Source: Smittium mucronatum (Eukaryota; Kickxellomycota; Harpellomycetes; Harpellales; Legeriomycetaceae). Taken from it: DNA of 31,818 nucleotides. The translations under genes and the position numbers were made by a program. The notes beneath the pieces are model-generated. The model did not search any database. It had not been told where the DNA came from and was given only the letters and a program-made list of their open reading frames with translations. Of this stretch, positions 22,465 through 31,818 are shown one piece after another. The DNA lies in the NCBI GenBank assembly GCA_001953115.1, contig LSSL01007778.1, positions 1 to 31,818 of the forward strand, read 5' to 3'. Within the stretch, counting starts at the first letter, position 1. Every line of letters begins with the position of its first letter.

Positions 22465-23771
22465 ATCTTAACTAAAGTTAAATTATATCATTTTTTTTTA
22501 AAACTTTTGCCTAATATTGGATATCCAATTTCATTAGCAACGCTTAATCTTTATTATTTTTGATTTCTTCTAAATTTCTGATGAACATATCAAAAAAATT
22601 TATTTTCCGTTTAACCAAAATTTAATAAGTGCCTAGCATTACCAGAGATAAGAGCCAAATGACCCATTATGAATCGGTCTACAGAGTTATTATTTTATAT
22701 ACTTATTTTTTTCACTCCACGATTGAGAAAATAATACCTTTTTCTATAATCTGTTTGAGAAAACTTAAAATTTACTCACTTTAAACCTAATTAAATACTT
22801 TCTAGGCTATTCAAAGATGCTCTCATAAAAAAAAAAAAAATGCATAACAGACATTTCAAATAATACTAAAATCAATTTTTTCTCATTTTACCCTAAAGAT
22901 ATAAAATTTCACCATAGTCAAATTAGCTATTATAAAATCATCATCTATTACCAATAAGACTTAAATTAATTTGGCTAAATATTAAATATTTCAATTTTTT
23001 TACCACACCATTGTTTCTTCTTATTTATTTCAACATAGATAAATATCGATATAATCTTAGAATCAGTTATTTAGAGCTTACAGTCAAAAGATACTCTCAT
23101 TTGTTACTTAAAATCTTAATTTAATAGGTGTTATAAAAAAATTATTTTGAAATGTGTAAAAGGGAAATAGCTGATAAATAGGGAATTTAAACCTAAAATT
23201 TTTGACTGCATATATATAAAATATAATAAGCTATATCCATGCAAAATTTATGGTAAAATTATTTCTGAATCCAGCAAAATAACATTAAGCAGAAGGGTGT
23301 GAATAAAAAAAGAGCCTCGTAAGCAAATCCGGTGGGCTTATGTTACCATGTTTTCCATTTAATACAATTTAAATGCGATTATAAGCCCAAAAAAAGCTTT
23401 TAAATTGATATTTTTATTACTAATAATGATCTATTTAAATTTATCACCTCTGATACTTTTATATTTTAACCTAAAACACTATAATCCAAAAAAAAATACA
23501 TATAATATAAAAAGGATATTTATAATCTGCTGCCTGATTAAATAACGCATATATTTACTAATATCTCATTCATGCGTCATTCTAATCCACGCCCTTCTAT
23601 GGTAGCTTTATTTGCAAAACCGTTTCCCTAATTCATCTATACATAAAAATTAATTCAAAAAATCACATGTTCTTTTGCTTTTTCACAATCGGTAGTAAAA
23701 AATATAATTTATTTTTAGTCACAGGTGTATATAAATAACAAATATTACCATTGATCCAGTTTATTTATTTA
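22465..23771. other. Spacer with small islands of higher G+C
   Basis: No gene found. Slightly richer patches lie at 23281-23360 (containing GAGCCTCGTAAGCAAATCCGG) and 23525-23700 (containing GCGTCATTCTAATCCACGCCC). Neither forms a long open frame or a recognisable RNA fold. The motif GATGCTCTCATAA at 22815 also occurs at 21612. Confidence 0.4.
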
Positions 23772-24103
23772 TTTTTATGTTGCCTTCAGTATTTATTTCA
23801 ATGTTATTTTCAGTGAGTTTTCTATCTTTTCAAATTTATATTTAATTTATTCCAAATCAATATTTATATTTTAAAATCCGTATTCTCCACGTCTTTACTT
23901 GAATATATTAATATTTAAATAATATCATTTCCTCTTTTATTCAATAATTTTATTATATTTCTTTTTTTTATACAATTATTTATTAAAAAAAGGATGAGAT
24001 ATAGAAAATTCTAAATATAATTTTTTTTAAAAATCTTTTCCTATTATTAATTTAATATTATTTATAACAAATTATTCCTTTATATATTAATTTATATGAA
24101 ATT
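23772..24103 (+). repeat. Left arm of a 332-bp near-identical inverted repeat
   Basis: The sequence from TTTTTATGTTGCCTTCAG onward is the reverse complement of 31818 back to 31487, with about three single-base differences that I could see (around 24017-24030 and 24079). The match stops inside TATGAAATT at 24103. The outer boundary cannot be placed, because the partner arm runs off the window. No open frame or known terminal motif was seen in the arm. Confidence 0.9.
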
Positions 24104-26585
24104 CATGTTTTATTCTTTTATCAATATGTTACTTGATATTAATGTATATGAAATTTATGATTTTTATTGATAAATAGGTTTTAAATCATTTAAAATGGTT
24201 TTTTTTACATCTATAATTCAAATAATAATTATTAAATAATAGTTTTTCTTATTTAAAATTTTAAAAAAGCTCTTAAATGCGATATAATATAAACATTAAT
24301 TTCCATTTTGATCTTTTCTTTACTCATATTTTTTTTGTTTTACTTTCTATTTTAATTGTTATGTTGCGGTTTATTGATTATAGTTTTTTTGAATAAATAA
24401 TTTTCTATATAATATGTATGATACTTAAATATGTATAATTATTTTAAATTCTAAAAATCAATTAATATTTTTTGTTTTTAAATCTTATAATTTTTCGAAT
24501 ATTATTTTATAGGTTATATATACAAATCTTGTTTATTTCTTTATATAATTTTTAATTTATAATTATGTTTAAGATCTCCATTAATCTGATCAATGAATAT
24601 TTAAAACTATGTATATATTTATATTTTTTTTAAAAACTTTAAATTTTTTTTCCCATATAGTTTTCATTTCCGATTTAAGCATAATTTTAATTTTTCGAGC
24701 ATAAAAAGCGTTGCTAAATTTTGTGAGTGCGAAGACAGAAACTCATCCTATATTTTTTACTTATTATATTATACTAATTTTTTTGCTTTCGAAACACTTT
24801 TTAGTCTTTAAAAGTCATTTTTAAACCTTTGATATTCAAAATCAATTCAAATTTTAAAATGTTAGACCCTCATTTTTATAAAAATAATTGAGGGATTTAT
24901 TTTTTGTATGAGGATTTATTTATTCTTCGGTATAAATTAATATTAATTAACTAATAAATTTTAATTGATACATAAAATTTATTTGATTTATTAAATGAGT
25001 ATGCGCTAAATTCAATTATAAGCCCTCAATTAATAATTTACCATGCATAAAATATAAAAATATCGAATTAAAATTTTCAAGATATAAATGATAAAAAATT
25101 ACTTAAAGTCAACTTTTAAATATTTCTTTTATATATAAAAATGGATTAAAAGGGTTTATTACGACTTCATATGTTTTTTAATATATAAAGCATCTATTGA
25201 AAAGTTTAATAAGCTAATATTCCCAATCTTTATTCAATACATTTAAACTCGTAATTATTAATTAGCAAAAATTGCTTATTAAATTTGGTTTTTTAATTTT
25301 AATCCATGAAAAATTTTTTATATTATATATTATAACACATATCTCATGACTCATACCATAAATTCGGGATTTAAAATTAATAATAAATGATATCTCTAAA
25401 GCTGAGTCTATATATATATATATATATATATTAAACCCTCTTTTATAAGCTCAATAAACTTTAAATTGATAATATATCCAATAAGAACTCAAAAAATATA
25501 ATATTAATAGAATTAAATGTCGAATAAATTTTAATTCGTAGTGAAATCGATAAAATTATCAGAATAAATAATGGCACACTTTTTGTAAAATTTTATAAAA
25601 GAATTCACATTCATTTTTAAAAAAATCACTTTATTATTATAATATTGATTTATGTGATTAAATGCAAGATTTTATAATTATAATCAGAAATCGCTAAAAA
25701 ATAAACCTATCTTCAGGTTAAATCTCCCAAAAAAAACATTTAGAAATTTCTAATCAATTAACAGTAAAGTACTCCTAAATAAACATTAATTATATATTTT
25801 TTCATTATGGAATTTTTTTCCAAAAAAAATAACCCATAAAAGAAAGATAATCTCAATTTGTACCATTTTTTATAAAAATCAATTTTTATTTTTAAATGTT
25901 ATCATATCACAGGTAAATTAAATATTTTTTTTATTTTAATTATATTTATATAATCAAATAATCACAGCTCTTCTTATTGGGATGTTAAAATCTTAAAAAT
26001 CAGTCAGATGCTACTATTAACTATTATTCTCAGTGTAATAAAAATCCGAATAAATATATATTACGGTAAAAAAATTCCGTCATTATTTAGTATTTCGTGC
26101 TAAAATTAAAATCATAAACGCGTCTTCTTTCCGATATTTTCTAACTTTTTTTCCTTGTAATTATTTATATAATTTGATATTAACTACCATTAAAATTATG
26201 ACATCGAAAAAAAAACGTTTTTTTCTCTAAAATAAGGGATTGTAACAATAAAAACACATTTTATGAGATATAACAAATTTATTTATTTTTGTTTAAAAAT
26301 TATAATTAAACCAATAAAAAAGATCGAAACTAATAATTATAAATAGGGTCCAAGTGAAACATCCGAAAAATTTAAATTCTTAAATTTTTATTAAATGAAA
26401 ACCAAAAAAACAATTTGACATATCAATTATCAAACGATTTATGAAAAAATAATAATTTGATAAAGTTATTTATGTTGGATGGTACTGAAAATCGAAATAT
26501 TTTTTTGAAAAATGCGCTTTAACTAATAAAACTTCTTTATTTTTAAATTAACATAATAATTGTAGGGAAAAGTTTCATTTACAAT
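24104..26585. other. AT desert inside the inverted repeat
   Basis: T-rich at first, then mixed. A worn direct repeat (ATTAATTTATATGAAATTCATG at 24088, ATTAATGTATATGAAATTTATG at 24139) lies at the inner edge of the left arm. (TA)11 is at 25409-25431. No gene is visible. Confidence 0.5.
25409..25431. repeat. (TA)11 microsatellite
   Basis: Perfect TA tract preceded by GCTGAGTC and followed by TTAAACCC. Confidence 0.9.
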
Positions 26586-26598
26586 TTTTCAGGACCAA

Positions 26599-26706
26599 AT
26601 TTGAAAAAAGTCCAACCAATTACAAAAAAAGTAAAAATGGATTCGAAAAAAGTCGAATAAAATACAAAAAAATTAAAAATGAATTTGAAAAAAGTGAACC
26701 CAATTT
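26599..26706 (+). repeat. 42-bp tandem repeat, 2.6 copies
   Basis: Units are 26599-26640, 26641-26682 and a partial 26683-26706. Each starts ATTTGAAAAAAGT or ATTCGAAAAAAGT and continues with a TACAAAAAAA..AAAAATG core. The units differ at several positions, so the duplication is not recent. It expands the left inverted end of the 1-kb unit. Confidence 0.8.
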
Positions 26707-26754
26707 GGGAAAATAATATTAAATTGTTTTTTGCTGAAATTTAATAGTTTCTAA

Positions 26755-27195
26755 AAGTGTATCCATTACAAGAATCTTTTCAAAAACATATCACAAATAA
26801 TTTTCTTTCGAGTTTATTATAATTTAAATGATGGATTTTTGGATAATATAGAAAACTATGCAAATAAATGGTTTAAATTTAGGCTTAAACTACATTTTCT
26901 AAAACTTTTATTATCAATAGACTTCAACTCTGACATTGCTATTTGGATAAATTTAAAGAGAAGATATGCCCATGAACGCGCAAATAGTGCTAACCGACCT
27001 GTAAAAAACAAATAAAATACTCCTAAAGAGGTCAAAATCGCAACCAATCTTCATTTAAGCGGCTTTAATATGGAATATTATTTTTATTTAATCTAAATAA
27101 TTGAGCATACCAAATTTACTGAGCTTTCAGTAAAATTATAGGATTTAATTTTTATGAATAATTTAATACAAATAACTGGTGGATATGTGTTATAA
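26755..27195 (+). pseudogene. Possible coding relic, ATG-less open frame of 86 codons
   Basis: The frame is open from after the TAA at 26752 to the TAA at 27013, with no Met codon. It continues past that stop with NTPKEVKIATNLHLSGFNM to the TAA at 27094, then reads on with a stop every few dozen codons to 27195. It includes LDNIENYANKWFKF, SIDFNSDIAIWINLKRRYAH and ERANSANRPVKNK. The composition is amphipathic and protein-like, and local G+C is above the flanks. No domain is recognised. It sits wholly between the inverted ends at 26586 and 27604, so it may be the worn coding part of that unit. A minus-strand frame over the same place (26856-27047) is taken as its shadow. Confidence 0.33.
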
Positions 27196-27412
27196 CCTCA
27201 ATTTTTATGCTATGAATATACAGTACCTTTTAGACAGTTATTTTTTTAAAGTATTTCTTAAAGGGTGTTTCTTTAATTTAACCAAAATTGCATTTTCGAT
27301 TGAGATTTTCGCTACCAACTTTTATAAAAATAATTAGAAAAACGCACGAAAAATAAATCAACTTTATTTATTTCTCGCTTTAAACCCCCAAACTTACCTT
27401 CATCCTACGATG

Positions 27413-27451
27413 AATTCTATTTTAGCTTTAATTAAACCAGAAAATAGAATT
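27413..27451. repeat. 11-bp perfect hairpin
   Basis: AATTCTATTTT (27413-27423) is inverted as AAAATAGAATT (27441-27451) with a 17-base loop. Pairing resumes imperfectly outside, with CCTACGATG against CGGAGTAG. It lies within the 1-kb inverted-end unit, so it may be an internal secondary structure of a transposon relic. Confidence 0.5.
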
Positions 27452-27604
27452 ACGGAGTAGAATATAAATCAAAGTTTCTAATATCTAATTAATATCAAAT
27501 AATGGTGTTAAAAATAGTTTCTTTGAAGCGAATTCCAAAAAAAAGCACAAAAAAAACAACTCTTCCCAAATCGGACTTACTTTTTTCGAAATTGGTCCTG
27601 AAAA

Positions 27605-30600
27605 GGCTTATTTAAATAAATAATATATATTGTATACTTCTTTTTTTCAGAATCCAAATCTAAATAAAGAATGAATAATTTTATCAAATAAATACCAATT
27701 AATTATTTCAAGAAAAAAATAATAATTTAAGTACATTATTTAGACACCGTAATAATTTTTTTCGAATTTCAGTTTATAAAATACGCGATTTCTAACATTT
27801 TGCATTTTGCATTTAATTTTATACTGAATTCTTTTTTCTTTCTCCAATTATCTAGGTGATTATCAAAATTGATATAAAATCAATGCAATAAACCCCCTAA
27901 ATGTTGATCAAATGTCGGTATATAGATAAATATTAACAGATTTATAAGCAGTATTTTTTCGATTATTTTTTTATGTATTTATTAATTACGGCTAAATGCC
28001 ATGGAAATAGACAAAAATCAGGTAAATTCTGTATTTCCATAAAAATTAAATTAATATAAACACAATTTGGATATACTTAATTTAATATAATTCATAATTT
28101 TTTGAAAATTTTAATTCAATTTAAAATAAAACAGTAAAGTTTCATTTCAGATATATTCTATTTATTTTTAAAAGCATCATCATTAAAATGATATCAAGCT
28201 GATATATCATAATTTAAATGAAATTTAGTTACTTCTATAAATATTTCCCCGATATAATATGTATGAAATTCGTTTTAATATACTCATTATTATAAATAAT
28301 GTGGCGATAGCTAATTTTTATTAAATTATTTCTTTAAATATGATTTTTAGTTAATATCTAATTTAAAAACTCTTCCTAGATTTAATTAATTTTATTATGT
28401 CATTGGTTAATTATAAATTATAAAACGATATTTTTATAGTGTCGATTTTATATAATATTTTTGATACTATTATATTAAGCTTTGATCTTCTAAAAATATA
28501 TTTAACTTTTCAAAACTATTCAAAATTGGTTCAATTAGAGATGAAAAACAGCAAGATCAAAACATGCATTCCGGATATCTATATAAAATTCTAAATATGC
28601 TCATATTTTCAATCTCGGCTCACCACAGAGCCGTTTTAAAATGTATCAATAATTTTAACATATTATTCTTTTAGAATATTTTTTTTAGTTTATAAATTCA
28701 AAATTACTAGTATTTTATCCCTTTGATGATAAAATAATAGGGAAATATATATCAATCACTATATACTCAAAACAAATTGTTATTAAACAACACTGGTTAA
28801 TATAATTAGCAGTTTTATTTAGGAAATTTAGGAGCTATTTTCTGTTAAAATATCTCTGCTCAAAAAAAATTATAAAACTATATATAGAACAGTATTTTAA
28901 TTGATTATCCATCATTACTTTTCTATTTTTAATATGGGGAAATTTTCGTCTTTATTATCGTTATTTGTGCTTCATCAGAATTAAAATTTTGGAATTTCTA
29001 AATTCTAAGGCTAATTTTGAGAATATTTTTATAGGTGCATCTAAAAAAAGCTAAGCCTTTTAATAATTGAACAGGTTTAAATTTAATATTATTGGTGGTG
29101 TCTTTTTACTTTACACATGCACTATTTTTTCAAAATATAATCGATATATTCATATATCCCTTTTACCAGAGTTTGAGTTGAGACAGAGCTCATATTTTAC
29201 TGCAGAAGAATATCATGATAAGTTAGAAATATTTTAAAAAAATAGAGAAAAATCAATATAAGATCTTTAATTTAAGGCTTAATTTTTTTTGTAATCTTAT
29301 AAATCGCTTAATTTAATAGCTTAAATTATTAATCAAACTCTTTTGAGTCAAAATTCGTTAAAGTGTTAAAAAAACGATGAAAGTTGTTCAAAATATAGCT
29401 ATGTGACACTTTCTTCAATCTCAAAAGTTCATTACACATAAAAATCCTCGTTTTTATTTCGCTAATATCCTGAATTGTTGAAATTAATCTTTTAAATCCT
29501 GAATTAAACATATCTACAAGAAATTCATTTGGTCCATGTATATTATTATTTCAAAAAAAAAATCACATAAATTAATTTATATCAAAATTTTATTATACAT
29601 ATCTCAAAACACCTATCATTCTAAACCAAATTTAATTTGAATATGTGTTTTTAATATTATATAATAAATAAACTTGATTTTCGGGAAAAAAATATAGATA
29701 AATGAATGATAAAAGTCTATTTGATGGGAAAAAAAGCTCAGATCAAAAGTGATATCATGCAAAAAAGTATCCATTTCAATAATAATGGATTTTCCCAAAA
29801 CTATCATATTATTCAAAAAAGCTCAAATTTAACATTATAACGATTTTTCTTCTCAAAAAAACGTTTGATATTTCAAAATAACCATAATTTATAAAATTGA
29901 CTAATTATTATTTAATATTTTTTTTAAATTGACAATTGAAATGTTAAATTAGTACAGTGATATTATTTAATATATATGTAAAATATGAGATTAAATTCGG
30001 ATTTTTCAGCGGGAGCCTAATATGAAAGTTCTCTTAATAAAAAATTAAAAAATAATTAATGTTATCAGATTATTTTTATAAGCAAATATTTAATATGAAA
30101 TTCGGAAGGCTAAATCTTAGCGCTAATTAATATTTTTGATAAGTTCCGTTTTTAGATTAAAATATAAACGGTTAAAAATTTATATAAAATGAATAAAAAA
30201 TCAAAAATCTAATCACAAGTTTAGGTTTAAAGATTACATGTAAATAAATAACTTTTAATTTTTATTGATATGATTTCTTTTATTTATTTTATTGCGTATA
30301 AGTAAAATTTGATAATAAATTCAAACTTTATAGACGGAAAAAATAAAAAAAGCTAAAATTAATATCTTTCCATTATATTAAAAATATTCTAAATATTCTG
30401 AAAATTCATGAAAAGTATTTAATTTTTATTACATATAATATTTTATTTTTAAAATAATATGTGTTGAAGTTTGGAAAGGTTTAATATTTTAATCTTATTA
30501 TCAAAAAAAAAATTCAATATTAACTTTGACTTATATACTTAAGAAAAAAATTTCTATTAAAGTCCAATGCTGAAAATAATTTAACTATTCAAAAAAATTG

Positions 30601-31486
30601 GATACAATAACATTATATCTAAAAAAAAATTAAAAAAACCCTGCTTAATAATTATTTATTTTTAACCTTAATCTTTTAAACAAAATTTTAATCCTATTAA
30701 TAGAATTTTAATGGCCAAATCACATCCTAATTTTACTTAAATAAAACTTAAAAATGATAAAATTTTACAATAAAACTAAATATCTGTATCAATGGCGAAA
30801 AATATGATTTATTTAACTAGATTATTATAATTTTGACTTTTTAAAATAAAATGTCGAATTTCTGATAATGTATGCATATCTAAATTTTTTAAATTAAAGC
30901 TTGGATATTAAGTTTCTGCAATTATGTATGGGCTAGAATTATTTCAAATTATTAATACAATAAACATAAAATTAATAAAGAAATATGATAAAATGATGGC
31001 TCATATTTAATCGTAATGCATGAATATTGTAAAAATTAGTTTTAAATACGGCCAATATATGAAAGAATTGAAAAGGATAAAGTAATTTATTATGAAATTA
31101 TTTATTAAATATAATATTAATTAATAAACATTGGGTGAGAAAAGTATAAATCCAAAAAATTTAATTATAGGATAAAAAAAGGAATTCATCAAATGATCAT
31201 CTTATGATTATGAAAGAAACCCAAAACAAAAAATAAAACCCGTGAACTTGTGAACTTGTGAAAGGTAGAAAATTTTGAAAATTTATGAAAATTTATGAGA
31301 TTTTTAGGATTTAGTTATAAATAAATTTACAAAAGGAATTATCAGTTTTCTCCAATATATTTAAAATGAAACTAAATAACAATATTTAAATGTTTTAAAG
31401 TTGTTTTAAAACTAAATTGTTCAATATTTACAAATTAAAGATTATTAAATTTGTAATGTAAAAAAATATGTAAAAATTACTAAATA
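27605..31486. other. AT desert in the second half of the inverted-repeat interval
   Basis: No credible gene. The minus-strand frames at 29329-29511 and 29616-29816 are low-complexity chance runs. Small features are CGGCTC-ACCACA-GAGCCG at 28616-28633 (perfect 6-bp stem, then TTTT) and a 2.5-copy GTGAACTT repeat at 31242-31262 followed by GAAAATTTAT repeats. Confidence 0.45.
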
Positions 31487-31818
31487 AATTTCATATAAAT
31501 TAATATATAATGGAATAATTTGTTATAAATAATATTAAATTAATAATAGGAAAAGATTTTAAAAAAAATATATATTTAGAATTTTCTATATCTCATCCTT
31601 TTTTTAATAAATAATTGTATAAAAAAAAGAAATATAATAAAATTATTGAATAAAAGAGGAAATGATATTATTTAAATATTAATATATTCAAGTAAAGACG
31701 TGGAGAATACGGATTTTAAAATATAAATATTGATTTGGAATAAATTAAATATAAATTTGAAAAGATAGAAAACTCACTGAAAATAACATTGAAATAAATA
31801 CTGAAGGCAACATAAAAA
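31487..31818 (-). repeat. Right arm of the 332-bp inverted repeat, cut by the window end
   Basis: Reverse complement of 23772-24103 at about 99% identity by eye. The match continues to the very last base, so the true repeat may extend beyond the window. The two arms face each other across 7.4 kb. Confidence 0.9.

Larger units (their letters stand above)
26586..27604. mobile_element. About 1-kb unit with imperfect inverted ends, possible DNA-transposon relic
   Basis: 26586-26611 begins TTTTCAGGACCAA and continues with TTTGAAAAAAGT. Its reverse complement with 24 of 26 matches lies at 27579-27604. The inner part of the right arm (to 27563, GATTTGGGAA in reverse) also matches 26698-26711, so the left arm is the right arm expanded by a tandem repeat. 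No target-site duplication was found: the flanks differ (CAATTT before, GGCTTA after). CAGG ends recall hAT elements, but nothing else supports that family. It encloses the ATG-less open frame at 26755-27093. Confidence 0.4.

Noticed and set aside
29329..29816. Two minus-strand frames of 60 and 66 codons
   Set aside because: Low-complexity composition, no context and chance length.
1..31818. CRISPR array, rRNA genes, telomere repeats, viral or plasmid origin
   Set aside because: No regularly spaced repeats, no rRNA signature words, no terminal repeat arrays, and the tRNAs are eukaryotic nuclear in type.

Overview
The window is eukaryotic nuclear DNA of extreme AT content. Two 60-base lines I counted in the desert (8461-8520 and 12001-12060) hold about 18% G+C. 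There is no intact protein-coding gene I can defend. The only certain genes are four tRNA genes (Pro-TGG, Val-TAC, Glu-CTC, initiator Met-CAT) packed head to tail at 22157-22454. The initiator tRNA has the eukaryotic T-loop ATCGAAA and an A1:U72 end pair. Its anticodon loop CTCATAA and the discriminator G of tRNA-Glu look more fungal than animal or plant. An AT-rich, gene-poor fungal lineage (anaerobic chytrid, Glomeromycotina or a large-genome microsporidian type) is my best guess, but this is inference.

Layout. 1-754 holds a retroposon-like copy flanked by a 20-bp direct repeat. About 780-6100 has clearly higher G+C (37% in 961-1020) and reads like old coding DNA broken by many stops, with a partial zinc-knuckle pattern near 1663-1695. 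A 29-bp 5'-truncated retroposon tail sits inside it at 3592-3620. Around 6110-6440 are two diverged repeat copies. 6480-16684 is a nearly featureless AT desert. 16685-17332 is a well-preserved 630-bp retroposon with a poly(A) tail and a perfect 9-bp target-site duplication. 17333-22156 contains another possible decayed coding island and a 911-bp retroposon-like copy. 22157-22464 is the tRNA array with one Pol III terminator. 23772-24103 and 31487-31818 are 332-bp arms of a nearly identical inverted repeat enclosing 7.4 kb; the right arm runs into the end of the window. Inside that interval is a roughly 1-kb unit (26586-27604) with inverted ends, a 42-bp tandem repeat and an ATG-less open frame.

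How it fits together. The window looks like intergenic or repeat-rich DNA shaped by target-primed retroposition (two families recognised by shared 3' tails) and by long AT-biased decay. The tRNA array is the only conserved functional unit and appears to be one polycistronic Pol III transcription unit. I found no rRNA, CRISPR array, telomere repeat or intact transposase.
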